DNA of 64,000 nt from UMGS1696 sp964623635 (GTDB lineage Bacteria > Bacillota > Clostridia > Oscillospirales > CAG-272): contig CAZUUA010000002.1 of assembly GCA_964623635.1 (NCBI GenBank), positions 114,723 to 178,722 of the forward strand, given 5' to 3'. Under the pieces are notes generated by a model. The model was not told where the DNA came from and searched no databases. It worked only from the letters and a program-made list of their open reading frames with translations. Numbering within the stretch: position 1 is the stretch's first letter; each line of letters starts with the position of its first letter. Shown here in pieces: positions 36,171-45,384 of the stretch. The position numbers and the translations under genes are program-made.

Positions 36171-37139
36171 TCACCGAAATACGATCCCGTTCTGTGCCCG
36201 CACCGTATCCAGCACTTCCATTTCCATAGCGGAGATTTGCTTATACCCATGCTCGAGCGCACCACGCCGGATCAGCTCCGCAAAGGTGCGCACCTGATAG
36301 ATCATATTGTTGTCCGTCTCCTTGGTGAAAAGCACCTGCCGTTCTTCCCCCCGTAGCTGCAGGGTCACCAGTCCCGGCTGCGACAGCTTATCGATGGTGA
36401 TGGATCCGTTTTCCCCGGTGATCACGCTGGGATTGACCGAATCGATGATCTTGGCGTACACCACCTCTGCCTGGAACCCCAGCTCGTCGTAAGGCAGAAA
36501 GATCGTCCCCATGCCTTCCATGCCGTTGGAAAGCAGCACAGAATGGCTCTGGACCGCAGAAGGCTTGCCGAACAGCATCAGGCACACGTGGACAGCATAG
36601 ACCCCAATGTCCATGATGGCCGCATTCCCCAACGCCGGCGTAAAGGCATTGAGCACCTCTCCTGCCTTGAACCGATCGTACCGGGAAGAGTATTGGCAAT
36701 ATTCCAGCACCGCACGCCGGATCGTCCCCAGCCTTGGCAGATTGTCCCGCACCACCTGGATGGCGGGATCAAAGGCAGGTCGCATCGCCTCCAGCAGCAC
36801 CTTGTCGTTTTCCCGTGCCGCCTGTTCCATCGCCTGCCACTCCGCAAAAGACGTGGCAATGGGCTTCTCACATAACACGTGCTTTCCATGCCGCAGCGCA
36901 TCGATGGCCTGCGGCCCGTGGCAATAGTTGGGAGACGCAATATACACCGCATCTATGTCGGAAGACAAAAACGCCTCCATATCCGTATATACAGCCGGGA
37001 TCTCATACTTGGCAGCAAAAGCATCTCCGGTCTCCTGCTTCCGGGAATACATGGCAGAAAGGGTAAATTCCCCCGTCGCCTGTACGGCCTGACAAAGCCA
37101 GTCGCTGACAAAATTGCTGCCGATCACACCGATTTTCAT
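36171..37139 (-). CDS. Gfo/Idh/MocA family oxidoreductase, second copy
   Basis: 322 residues from ATG 37139. The Rossmann start MKIGVIGSNFVSDWLCQAV has a GxxxxS loop; the EKP motif is intact in HVLCEKPIATSFAEW (~88-102); the catalytic domain has NAAIMDIGVYAVHVCLMLFG with Asp and His. It oxidises or reduces a sugar-type substrate with NAD(P). GGAG lies 11 bases upstream. The longer reading to 37202 adds 21 residues without motif support. It is convergent with the DeoR-XRE pair. Confidence 0.88.
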   Translation of the reverse strand: MKIGVIGSNFVSDWLCQAVQATGEFTLSAMYSRKQETGDAFAAKYEIPAVYTDMEAFLSSDIDAVYIASPNYCHGPQAIDALRHGKHVLCEKPIATSFAEWQAMEQAARENDKVLLEAMRPAFDPAIQVVRDNLPRLGTIRRAVLEYCQYSSRYDRFKAGEVLNAFTPALGNAAIMDIGVYAVHVCLMLFGKPSAVQSHSVLLSNGMEGMGTIFLPYDELGFQAEVVYAKIIDSVNPSVITGENGSITIDKLSQPGLVTLQLRGEERQVLFTKETDNNMIYQVRTFAELIRRGALEHGYKQISAMEMEVLDTVRAQNGIVFR

Positions 37140-37254
37140 AAAGAGTACACTCCGATTTTCTAGGCGTTGTTTGAAAAATGGGAATTGATTTTTTTCAGAC
37201 AAGCCTTATTTCCAGTACCCATAGTATACCACAAATTTCCCATCGGTGCAAGCC

Positions 37255-37974
37255 TTATTTCGCCACTGTATCTTCCTTTTTTGCCTTTGCCGACCGGATC
37301 CGCTGTCGAAGCTCCGCAAGCGCTTCCGATAGACCACCGGTGTGATCGATGAGCCCACAGCCCACGGCCTGTACCCCATCGATCAGGGAACCGGTGTCTG
37401 TGGCGATCTCGTCGGTCTTCATGAGCATTTCCCGAAAATCCGCTTCTGTCACATGGGAATGGGTCGTGATGAACCGAATGATCCGGTCCTGCATCCGCTG
37501 AAAATAGTAGTAGGTCTGCGGCACACCCACAATGGTCCCACTCATGCGCACCGGATGGATGGTCATGGTGGCCGAGGGAACGATAAACGACACATCTGCC
37601 GATACCGCCAACGGTACCCCAATGGAATGTCCGCCACCCAACACCAGGGATACCGTGGGCTTGGTCATGCTGGCGATCATCTCCGCAATGGCCAGTCCTG
37701 CCTCCACATCGCCACCCATGGTGTTCAAAATCAGCAGCAGCCCATCGATCTCATCGCTTTCTTCGATGGAGACCAGCTGTGGCAGAATGTGCTCGTACTT
37801 CGTCACCTTTTGCCCGTCTCCCAACAGATAATGCCCTTCGATCTGTCCAATGATGGTCAGGCAGTGGATCGTCTCCCCGTGAGCATTGGCGATCACACCA
37901 CCGGTCTTCATCATGTAGTCAAGCTCGTCTCTCCGGGGTGTCGGATTGTCCTGCGTATTGTGTTCCTGTGCCAT
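37255..37974 (-). CDS. ClpP-like serine protease of the TepA type
   Basis: 239 residues from ATG 37974 (AAGGAG upstream). The ClpP/crotonase fold shows ILNTMGGDVEAGLAIAEMI, the nucleophile in GGGHSIGVPLA (Ser117) and the base in TIHPVRM (His140), spacing as in ClpP. Length and the ITTHSHVTEADFREMLMKTDEIATD segment fit TepA (translocation-enhancing protein) of Bacillus, a cytoplasmic protease thought to act on signal peptides. No signal or membrane segment is seen here. Confidence 0.85.
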   Translation of the reverse strand: MAQEHNTQDNPTPRRDELDYMMKTGGVIANAHGETIHCLTIIGQIEGHYLLGDGQKVTKYEHILPQLVSIEESDEIDGLLLILNTMGGDVEAGLAIAEMIASMTKPTVSLVLGGGHSIGVPLAVSADVSFIVPSATMTIHPVRMSGTIVGVPQTYYYFQRMQDRIIRFITTHSHVTEADFREMLMKTDEIATDTGSLIDGVQAVGCGLIDHTGGLSEALAELRQRIRSAKAKKEDTVAK

Positions 37975-38088
37975 GGTAATTCTCCTTGTTCCATATTCCA
38001 TTCGTGATACCATGAGTATACCCAGGATCCTGCAAAACATACAAAAAGAACGATGCCAGATAGACACCGTTCTTTCGGGAAAAGTATA

Positions 38089-39588
38089 TCAGTTACCGGA
38101 AACATCCAGTGCCTTGTAGTCTTCGATGGTTTTCTGCAATGCCTTCCGGAACTTTTCCGCATTGGATTCCCAATAGGAAGTAAAGGTACCTTCGGAGGAG
38201 GCACCGTACACAGCATTGGTGAATATAGAACCGGTGCCAATGGCCTTGTCTGCCATCATGATGAAGGGAGAACCGATGGTAGAATAGATCAGGTCGATCA
38301 TCTGGGCATCGATGGCATCGTCCGAATACTTGACCTTCAGTGCCGTCTCATACCAGGCAGGTGTCACCTTCCGATAGGCTTCTGCACACAGCGCTTCGAT
38401 AACAGCATAAGCAGCATCCAGCTTTTCGGCAGGTGCGCTGACCGGAACACCCACACCACAGCCGTTGGCGGTAGCAGCAGAGGAGCTGTATTCCAGATCC
38501 GCATTCAGCTTCGGATAGGGCAGTACACCAAAGGCAAAATTGGTGTCACGCAGCTTGTGGGCCGTAGACAGCTGACCCAGCAGGAACAGAGACTTTTCAT
38601 TGGTGAAGGAAGTGACCTTGTCGCCTGCCACAGACAGATTGCCGGTGTACAGCAGCTTGTACAGCGTGTTTGCCCAAGTCACAGACTGCTCGTTGTAGAT
38701 GTTCAGCACCGGGAAGCCATCGCTGTCTCTGGTGGAATACTCGATACCCGTGGACATAGACATATAGTTGGGAATACCCCACTGTTCATACCGGAAGCCA
38801 AGCAGGTCGTTGTCGTCGTACGCACCGTCACCGTTTAGGTCGGTAGCCACACCTTCGCAGTACTGCATGAAGGTATCCATGGTCCACTGCCCATTTTTTA
38901 CCTGCTCGTAAATGGTGTTTTCATCATCAAAATAATCAATGAACAGTGCCTTGTTGAAGAAGGTGGCAGAAGCACCAAACAGAGTAGACAGGCAAATATC
39001 CCCGGTCAGGAAGTACCGCTTGGTGTTGTCCAGGCTGCTTTCTGCCATCAGGTCATTGTACCACCAAGGCTGCTCTAGATCGATGTAAGGCTTGGTCATC
39101 AGGTCATAGAAGTACCCCTGGATGGACTGCTGGAACAGACGGGAGTTTTCTTCTATGATGATGTCATAGTCGTCAGCACCAGCCAGCAGCAGGTTGGATA
39201 CCTCCTGTGGAAAGCCATCCCAGCTGTCCGAGCCCTTGACCCAGTTGAACCCCACGTTCAGCCGTTCTTCAACAGAAACGTTCCGGTTGTGCAGTGCATC
39301 CAATACCACGTCTCCGGTCAGTTCGGCAGGACCATCGTATTGGGCAGAGGTCTCTTCACCAAAATAGAAAACGTTCAAGGTAGCACCGGCAAAATCCAAA
39401 TCGTCCGGCAGTGTGTCCGGCGTATTGGCACGTGTGACCTCGGTCTCCTCCGGTGTGGTGTCGGTGTTGGCGTTGGTCTCGCCGCCATTGCCGCTGTCGT
39501 TGGTTTCCTCTGTTGCACCACCGCAGGCTGTCAGGGAAGAGGCAACCATCAGCGCACAGAGAAGCAGGGCGAAAATGCGATTCTTCAT
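38089..39588 (-). CDS. Extracellular solute-binding lipoprotein, third copy
   Basis: 499 residues from ATG 39588. Signal and lipobox SLTAC (Cys22), then a long Gly/Asn/Thr/Glu linker (to ~65). The body shares DALHNRNVSVEERLNVGF and the calcium-type loop DLNGDGAYDDNDLLG with the copies at 2.5 and 33.4 kb. It is a probable oligosaccharide receptor. AGGAT precedes the start at a rather long distance. It is divergent from the DUF5107 gene and has no permease partner in the window. Confidence 0.87.
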   Translation of the reverse strand: MKNRIFALLLCALMVASSLTACGGATEETNDSGNGGETNANTDTTPEETEVTRANTPDTLPDDLDFAGATLNVFYFGEETSAQYDGPAELTGDVVLDALHNRNVSVEERLNVGFNWVKGSDSWDGFPQEVSNLLLAGADDYDIIIEENSRLFQQSIQGYFYDLMTKPYIDLEQPWWYNDLMAESSLDNTKRYFLTGDICLSTLFGASATFFNKALFIDYFDDENTIYEQVKNGQWTMDTFMQYCEGVATDLNGDGAYDDNDLLGFRYEQWGIPNYMSMSTGIEYSTRDSDGFPVLNIYNEQSVTWANTLYKLLYTGNLSVAGDKVTSFTNEKSLFLLGQLSTAHKLRDTNFAFGVLPYPKLNADLEYSSSAATANGCGVGVPVSAPAEKLDAAYAVIEALCAEAYRKVTPAWYETALKVKYSDDAIDAQMIDLIYSTIGSPFIMMADKAIGTGSIFTNAVYGASSEGTFTSYWESNAEKFRKALQKTIEDYKALDVSGN

Positions 39589-39764
39589 ATACGAATACAT
39601 CCTTTTATAAATTTTGCACAAATCTTCAGCACAATATATTATAGAACAAATATGTTGCGAATATGTGTATTAAATGTAAATTTTCTATATCAAAAATGAC
39701 CTTTGACAAGAAACCTATACAAAACCACAAAAAAGGTCCCATTTGGCAAATTTTGCATTATACC

Positions 39765-39793
39765 TTGACAGATGCGCCGGAACATGATATACT
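39765..39793 (+). promoter_or_regulatory. Sigma-A promoter of the DUF5107 gene
   Basis: TTGACA (39765-39770), 17-bp spacer, TATACT (39788-39793). Confidence 0.82.
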
Positions 39794-39830
39794 TTGTATA
39801 CCTACAATCACACAAGCGAGGAGAAGCATC

Positions 39831-41840
39831 ATGACATTAACCTTTCTCAAAAAGCCCTTTCAAGCTGCCTGGATGGGTGCACCGTCGGCCATTCCCAGCA
39901 TTCAGAACTGGTATCCGGTGGGAGATCCGCCGAAGATCCAGCTGGACGAGGGATTCCGGGAAGAAGAAGGCAACTGCGTAGGCCAGGGGCGGATCCATAC
40001 CATCCTGCCGTACACCGACCAGGACGAATACGACCGCAATATCCAGACTCGTTACATGGACTGCGCCGTACTGGAAAACGAATACCTGATCGCCACCTTT
40101 GTGTTGGATCTGGGCGGACGTCTGTGGTCCCTGTATTCCAAGACGGAAATGCGTGAGCTGCTGTACGAAAATCCCGTGTACCAGCCTGCCAACCTGGCAC
40201 TGCGCAATGCATGGTTCTCCGGCGGCGTGGAGTGGAACATCGGTATGATCGGCCACCATCCGTTCACGTGCAGCCCGCTGTTCGCCAGAGAAGCCAAGAA
40301 CGAAAACGGCGACCCGGTGCTGCTCATGTACGAATACGAACGGAAGCGTGCCACACCATATTGCATCAAGGCTACGCTGGACAAAGAGCTGCTGCTGGTG
40401 AACGTGACCATCGAAAACCCCAAGGATACACCCACCTGGATGTATTGGTGGAGCAATATTGCCGTAGACGAAAAGGAAGGCAACCGGGTCATCGTTCCGG
40501 CAAGAGCTTCTTATCTGTACAAGGGACAGGAAGACGGCTCTACGCTGGTGACAAGCGAACCGGTGCCGTACCAGGGCGATTGGGACGTGTCGTATCCGTC
40601 CAGCCACGCCAAGGCCTACGATTACTTCTTCCGGATGGAACCCGGTCAGCGCCGTTGGATCGCCAATGTGGATAAGCATGGTGTCGGTATGGTGCAGTTC
40701 TCTACACCCAGACTGCAGGGCAGAAAGCTGTTTGTGTGGGGTGCCCAGAGCCAAGGTGGTAAGACCTGGAACCGTTGGCTGTCTCACAGCGATACCCGGT
40801 ATACGGAGATCCAGGCCGGTCTGCTGCGTTCCCAGATGGAGCACTGTGTCATGCCTGCCCACGAGGTGTATACCTGGACAGAAGCCTACGCTGCCTACAC
40901 AGGAGACCCGGCCATTCTCCACGGCAAGGACTACGACTACGCCGCCCAGACCGTGGAAAACGCCATTCTCCCTGCCTTCGATCGCTTGGAAGGCCATTTC
41001 GATTTGAACGACTACAGCGAGGTCAAGCATATGGGTTCCGGCTGGGGCAAAGTGGAAGAGCTGCGTAGTGGTAAAAAGCTCAGCGCCGACGAAGGTGTGA
41101 CCTTCTCCATGGGGGACGAGACCGAAGACCGTGGCGCCCATGATGTGGTGACCCTGCTGGAGACCGGTCATCTGCCGAAACGGGATGCCACCGACTGGCA
41201 GCACATCGAATATGTGTCCGGCGACGAATACATCGCACTTTTGGAAAACGGCGACACCGACTGGTACACCCAGCTGCTGCTTGCTTGTGCCTATTACGAA
41301 AAGCGCAACTATAGCCAAGCAAAGACTGCATTCCTTGCATCGTGGCAGGACGCACCGAACCCCATTGCCGCTCGTTCGCTGGGTTGGCTGAGCGTGGCAG
41401 ACGGCGACAAAGAAGCAGCACGGGCGTGGATGGCAGAGGCCGTTCCCATGGTAGGCGACTACGCACGACTGCTGATCGACCTGGTGCACTTCTACAAGCA
41501 GTGCGGCACCGACGAAGAGATCTGTGCCCTCATCGACAATGCCAGCGAGATCTGCCGTGCCAACGGTCGTGTGCAGATGTACTATGCCGAGGCGCTGGTG
41601 AAGCTGGACAGACTGGACGAAGCAAGAGCCCTGGTGACCAAGGATCTGACCGTGGCCGATATGCGGGAAGGGGAAGTGTCCACCTTCAAGCTGTGGTGCA
41701 ACCTGTACCGCAAGATCATTGCCCGTGACGAAAACCGGAAGCCGGAAGATATCGCCGATTGGGAAATTTTGGAAAAGTATCCCATTCCGGCCGAGATCGA
41801 TTTCCGTATGTCCTACGTCCCGATCCCCAACTCCAAATAA
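39831..41840 (+). CDS. DUF5107 domain protein with TPR-like C-terminus
   Basis: 669 residues from ATG 39831 (GAGGAG upstream). The N-terminal ~310 residues form a beta-rich domain with VLDLGGRLWSLYSK, RNAWFSGGVEWNIGMIGHHPFT and NPKDTPTWMYWWSNIAV, which I recognise as DUF5107, a mutarotase-like sandwich often found in polysaccharide-utilisation loci. A central helical part and TPR-like helices (~480-640, e.g. LLACAYYEKRNYSQAKTAF) follow. No signal peptide. The biochemical role is unknown; carbohydrate binding or a glycosidase-like activity is plausible. Confidence 0.82.
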   Translation: MTLTFLKKPFQAAWMGAPSAIPSIQNWYPVGDPPKIQLDEGFREEEGNCVGQGRIHTILPYTDQDEYDRNIQTRYMDCAVLENEYLIATFVLDLGGRLWSLYSKTEMRELLYENPVYQPANLALRNAWFSGGVEWNIGMIGHHPFTCSPLFAREAKNENGDPVLLMYEYERKRATPYCIKATLDKELLLVNVTIENPKDTPTWMYWWSNIAVDEKEGNRVIVPARASYLYKGQEDGSTLVTSEPVPYQGDWDVSYPSSHAKAYDYFFRMEPGQRRWIANVDKHGVGMVQFSTPRLQGRKLFVWGAQSQGGKTWNRWLSHSDTRYTEIQAGLLRSQMEHCVMPAHEVYTWTEAYAAYTGDPAILHGKDYDYAAQTVENAILPAFDRLEGHFDLNDYSEVKHMGSGWGKVEELRSGKKLSADEGVTFSMGDETEDRGAHDVVTLLETGHLPKRDATDWQHIEYVSGDEYIALLENGDTDWYTQLLLACAYYEKRNYSQAKTAFLASWQDAPNPIAARSLGWLSVADGDKEAARAWMAEAVPMVGDYARLLIDLVHFYKQCGTDEEICALIDNASEICRANGRVQMYYAEALVKLDRLDEARALVTKDLTVADMREGEVSTFKLWCNLYRKIIARDENRKPEDIADWEILEKYPIPAEIDFRMSYVPIPNSK

Positions 41841-41855
41841 ATCACGACCAAAGAA

Positions 41856-41896
41856 ATGGCATACAGGATGGTTTCGTCCCGTATGCCATGTTTTTA
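41856..41896 (+). terminator. Terminator after the DUF5107 gene
   Basis: ATGGCATAC (41856-41864) pairs with GTATGCCAT (41881-41889); GTTTTT follows. Confidence 0.88.
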
Positions 41897-41911
41897 TGTT
41901 ACGCTGTTTTC

Positions 41912-42647
41912 TTAGTTCTTCTTCGCTGCCAGCCCTGCCTTAAACGCATCATACGCCGCCGTGTCCCCACGGAAGGTGAACATTTGATTGTCGAGCAGGA
42001 GATATCGCTTGTGCATCCCATAGGCCACTGCATAGTCTCTGCGTGCGATGTAGCCTTCGTCCGTCAGTCCTTTTTCAATATACTGCCACCGGTTGCCAAT
42101 GTGGAGGGGTAGATATTCGTTTTCTCCGGCAATGGCGTGGTAATCGTTTAGCACACAATCCGTCTGCACAAAGCCACCCCAGTCGCAGGTGAACCGCACC
42201 ACGCCAACGCCCGGCGCAAACCAATATTCCTTGTGCCCGCAATGGGTGTGGCCATAGAAGTAGTAACCGTAGTCATGGTTTACACCTTCCACCTCACCAT
42301 CGATTACCAAATGCCGACACCCTGCAAACGTACCAGCCGGGGTCTCCACCGTGCCGCCATCGTCTACCCGAATGTGCATCGTCACCGGGTCGTTCTTCCT
42401 GTTCGTAGCACCACGTGTTGCCCACACAAAGCGGCAGATACCCGGAACCACCGCAAATGCGATAAGACGAAAGCAGCTCCGTTGCCCCCATGTCCCGGCT
42501 CACCAGCTTGACGATCCCCACGCCATCCTTGTACCAAATGTCCGAGATGGCGTTCTCATCCTCCTGCTTGCAAAAAAGGATAGAAAAACAGCCTGCAGTG
42601 CATATACGACACTGCAAGCTGCTCATATTGTAGAAATGCTCGACCAT
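41912..42647 (-). pseudogene. Frameshifted, N-truncated remnant of a tandem-domain protein
   Basis: Two minus-strand frames carry one protein. Upstream (42647 to ~42400) reads IWYKDGVGIVKLVS ... YLPLCVGNTWCYEQE; downstream (~42410 to 41912) continues NDPVTMHIRVDDGGTVETPAGTFAGC ... FAPGVGVVRF ... YLPLHIGNRWQYIEK. The junction is near 42403-42410 and needs one base removed or two added. The two halves show a repeated domain (YLPL-GN-W-Y, PAGTFAGC, GVG-V), with the first copy missing its front. The first ATG overlaps the stop of the upstream gene. Either a decayed gene or a sequencing error plus a short gene. Confidence 0.7.
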
Positions 42648-43606
42648 CAATCGAAGGCGTGTGCAGGGATCTTACTGGTATAATCGGCATACGAATAGCA
42701 ACCGGCAATGACCTCGGCTGTGGCGTTAGCGTTTATATTCGTGTTGGCATCCGCTTCTTTGGAGCAGCGCTGACACCAGCCACCGTCCTTGGCACTCTGG
42801 GCTTCAGCGATCGTTCCGGCATACACGACCTCATGCAGAGACGTACAGGACGGATCCAAATGGAGCTTCTTGCCACTCGGTGCCCAAAACACAGCCACAC
42901 CCTTCAACGCTTCCACCAATTCCGGCGTCAGAGAAGAGTCCTCATGGGTGATCCGGATCGCCACAACGGTCTCAGGTGCCTTAGTCTCAAGAGCTTTCGT
43001 CTCGGGAGCTTTCGTCTCAGGAGCCTTTGTTTCCGGCGCTTTCGTCTCAAGAGCCTTGGTCTCCGGCGCTTTCGTTTCCGGTGCTTTCGTCTCAGGAGCC
43101 TTAGTTTCGGGAGCTTTCGTCTCAGGAGCCTTTGTTTCGGGAGCTTTGGTCTCGGGTGCCTTGGTTTCCGGCACTTTCGTCTCAGGAGCCTTAGTCTCTG
43201 CTGCCATTGTCTCCATAGCTTCCGTTTCGACCGTCTCTGATGTTACTGTTTTGGTACCGCTGCTTGTGTCCGAGACGGAATGTTCAACGATGGACATTCG
43301 CGCTGCAAAGGAGTCTTCTTCCGTCCCCTGCCGAGTAGCCACGGACTGCAGCCACGGATGTGCACCGGGGATCAGCAGTACCGCCGACGCAAGCAGGACG
43401 GCACAAAGCAGCACTCGTACCGGGAGCACGGGAAACCATTTGGCGATATACCGCTGCAGCTTCCGGATCGGCAAGACGATCAGTAGGATCAGCAGAAACA
43501 GCGCACTGGTCGGGGAAGGGAAATACAGAAGGCTTCCTGCCAGCAGGAATATACTACACGTCCATTTGACGATCGTGAGGACAATGCCTATATATTTCTG
43601 CACCAT
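42647..43606 (-). CDS. Membrane protein with ETKAP pentapeptide repeats and a Cys/His domain
   Basis: 319 residues. Helices at ~7-29, ~34-46 and ~64-80 anchor it. A long repetitive arm follows: 15 copies of ETK(A/V)(P/L) at residues 137-211. The C-terminal domain (~236-285) reads VAVFWAPSGKKLHLDPSCTSL ... GTIAEAQSAKDGGWCQRC, the pattern of a small Ada-like or excalibur-type metal domain (His249, Cys254, Cys278, Cys281). The arm probably spans the cell wall to present the domain. Function unknown. The stop overlaps the remnant downstream (TGATG). Confidence 0.72.
   Translation of the reverse strand: MVQKYIGIVLTIVKWTCSIFLLAGSLLYFPSPTSALFLLILLIVLPIRKLQRYIAKWFPVLPVRVLLCAVLLASAVLLIPGAHPWLQSVATRQGTEEDSFAARMSIVEHSVSDTSSGTKTVTSETVETEAMETMAAETKAPETKVPETKAPETKAPETKAPETKAPETKAPETKAPETKAPETKALETKAPETKAPETKAPETKALETKAPETVVAIRITHEDSSLTPELVEALKGVAVFWAPSGKKLHLDPSCTSLHEVVYAGTIAEAQSAKDGGWCQRCSKEADANTNINANATAEVIAGCYSYADYTSKIPAHAFD
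42974..43198. repeat. In-frame 15-bp coding repeat, 15 copies
   Basis: 225 bp coding 15 ETKAP-type pentapeptides; on the + strand units read like GTCTCAGGAGCTTTC with synonymous and Ala/Val or Pro/Leu changes. Being a multiple of 3, changes in copy number keep the frame. Confidence 0.9.
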
Positions 43607-43617
43607 ATCTACACAAC

Positions 43618-44904
43618 TTATCTCTTCGGCATCAGCTTTTCCATGCCACCCATGTAGGGACGCAGTGCCACGGGGATATTCACAGACCCATCGGCGTTCA
43701 GGTTGTTTTCCAGGAAAGCGATCAGCATACGCGGCGGTGCCACAACGGTGTTGTTCAGGGTGTGGGCCAGATACTTCTTCTTGCCGGCAGCCACACGGAT
43801 CTTCAGGCGGCGAGCCTGTGCGTCTCCCAGGTTGGAGCAGGAGCCCACTTCAAAATATTTCTTCTGTCTGGGCGACCATGCTTCCACGTCGCAGGACTTC
43901 ACCTTCAAGTCGGCCAGGTCACCGGAGCAGCATTCCAGCGTCCGTACCGGGATGTCCATGGAGCGGAACAGATCAACGGTGTTCTGCCACAGCTTGTCAT
44001 ACCACATCATGGAATCTTCCGGCTTGCAGACCACGATCATTTCCTGCTTCTCAAACTGGTGGATCCGGTACACGCCCCGTTCTTCGATCCCATGGGCACC
44101 CTTTTCCTTACGGAAGCAGGGAGAATAGCTGGTCAGCGTGTAGGGCAGCTCTTCTTCCGGCACGATCTGGTCGATGAACTTACCGATCATAGAGTGCTCC
44201 GAGGTACCGATCAGATACAGGTCTTCGCCTTCGATCTTGTACATCATAGCTTCCATTTCCGCAAAGCTCATGACCCCGGTCACCACGTCGGAACGGATCA
44301 TGAACGGCGGCACACAATAGGTGAATCCACGTTCGATCATGAAGTCGCGGGCATAGCTGATCACCGCAGAGTGCAGACGGGCAATGTCCCCCATCAGGTA
44401 GTAGAACCCGTTTCCGGCAACCCGGCGTGCGCTGTCCAGATCGATGCCGTTAAACCGTTCCATAATGTCGGTGTGGTAGGGGATCTCAAAGTCCGGCACC
44501 ACAGGTTCGCCAAACCGTTCGATCTCTACGTTTTCGCTGTCGTCCTTGCCGATCGGTACAGAAGGGTCGATGATGTTGGGAATGGTCATCATGATCTTCT
44601 TGATCTGTTCGGCCAGTTCGGCTTCACGAGCTTCGTTGGCGGCCAGCTTTTCAGCCTGTTCGGTCACCAGTTTCTTCATCTCTTCGGCTTCTTCCTTTTT
44701 GCCCTGACCCATCAGCGCACCGATCTGCTTGGAGTACTTGTTCCGGTTGGAGCGCAGCTCGTCCGCTTCCTGCATGATCCGGCGGTTTTCTTCGTCCAGT
44801 GCGATCACTTCGTCCACCAGCGGCAGCTTGGCATCCTGGAACTTGTTCTTGATGTTCTGCCGCACTACGTCGGGATTTTCTCTCAGAAATTTAATGTCGA
44901 TCAT
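43618..44904 (-). CDS. serS: Seryl-tRNA synthetase
   Basis: 428 residues from ATG 44904. An N-terminal long coiled-coil arm (~28-105) contacts the tRNA-Ser variable arm. Class II core: motif 2 FRKEKGAHGIEERGVYRIHQFEK is split as FRKEKGAHG and YRIHQFEKQEM (~265-290), EVGSCSNLGDAQARRLKIR (~345) and motif 3 near LNNTVVAPPRMLIAFLEN (~380-398). It charges tRNA-Ser. AAGGAG precedes at 11 bases. Regulated by the T-box leader upstream. Confidence 0.97.
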   Translation of the reverse strand: MIDIKFLRENPDVVRQNIKNKFQDAKLPLVDEVIALDEENRRIMQEADELRSNRNKYSKQIGALMGQGKKEEAEEMKKLVTEQAEKLAANEAREAELAEQIKKIMMTIPNIIDPSVPIGKDDSENVEIERFGEPVVPDFEIPYHTDIMERFNGIDLDSARRVAGNGFYYLMGDIARLHSAVISYARDFMIERGFTYCVPPFMIRSDVVTGVMSFAEMEAMMYKIEGEDLYLIGTSEHSMIGKFIDQIVPEEELPYTLTSYSPCFRKEKGAHGIEERGVYRIHQFEKQEMIVVCKPEDSMMWYDKLWQNTVDLFRSMDIPVRTLECCSGDLADLKVKSCDVEAWSPRQKKYFEVGSCSNLGDAQARRLKIRVAAGKKKYLAHTLNNTVVAPPRMLIAFLENNLNADGSVNIPVALRPYMGGMEKLMPKR

Positions 44905-44945
44905 TTTTGTATATTCTCCTTTGGTAAAGTTTTTAAAAAATAAAA

Positions 44946-45229
44946 ACAGCCGATCCCCCATGTCCTATGGGACGAATCGACTCCGTGTTGCCACCCATTT
45001 TGCCGTCTTTTGCTGTCACACGAAAAACGACCTCTTCATTTCCGGTACGATAAGGAATACCAGTCCCCCACTCATCGCAGGCTGCTTGGAAAGTGGAGAC
45101 CCAAACGCACACCGTATGCCTTGCACCCACCGGCATCTCTCTGAACGGGTATCGCTCGAACGTCTTTCCGCATCGCAGGAGCATTCGACAGAAATACCAA
45201 CGACATCTCGTCGGCATTCATTTCCTATA
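44946..45229 (-). promoter_or_regulatory. T-box riboswitch leader of serS
   Basis: Minus strand core GGGTGGCAACACGG (around 44984-44997) followed by a terminator stem and a run of T (44938-44950). A likely specifier TCC (Ser) is at 45095-45097, preceded by TTTGGGTC and followed by ACT, the same context as the Phe specifier in the pheST leader. Uncharged tRNA-Ser should prevent termination. Confidence 0.92.
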
Positions 45230-45258
45230 GTATATACGATATTCCGAAAAAAAGCAAG
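45230..45258 (-). promoter_or_regulatory. Sigma-A promoter of the serS T-box unit
   Basis: Minus strand TTGCTT (45253-45258), 17-bp spacer, TATACT (45230-45235). Confidence 0.75.
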
Positions 45259-45318
45259 AGGATTTGCAAATTTTTTTGAAAAAACTTTGTGCCGCCAAAA
45301 AAATCGACGAAAACCGTC

Positions 45319-45348
45319 TTGCAATTGTCCCATGCAATATGGTATAAT
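45319..45348 (+). promoter_or_regulatory. Sigma-A promoter of the 45.4-kb gene
   Basis: TTGCAA (45319-45324), 18-bp spacer ending ATGG, TATAAT (45343-45348). Confidence 0.75.
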
Positions 45349-45384
45349 AGACAAAACATGATCCTATCACCGGAGGTATTTACC

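Noticed and set aside
39837..41489. 550-codon minus-strand frame opposite the DUF5107 gene
   Set aside because: Antisense of a gene with promoter, SD and known domain; no SD of its own.
42974..43198. CRISPR array or satellite DNA
   Set aside because: Period is exactly 15 bp, in frame, and codes a regular pentapeptide repeat.
42789..44177. Long + strand frame (462 codons) over the ETKAP and serS genes
   Set aside because: It is the antisense of two supported genes; its repetitive part simply mirrors the ETKAP repeat, and it has no ribosome-binding site or recognisable domain.
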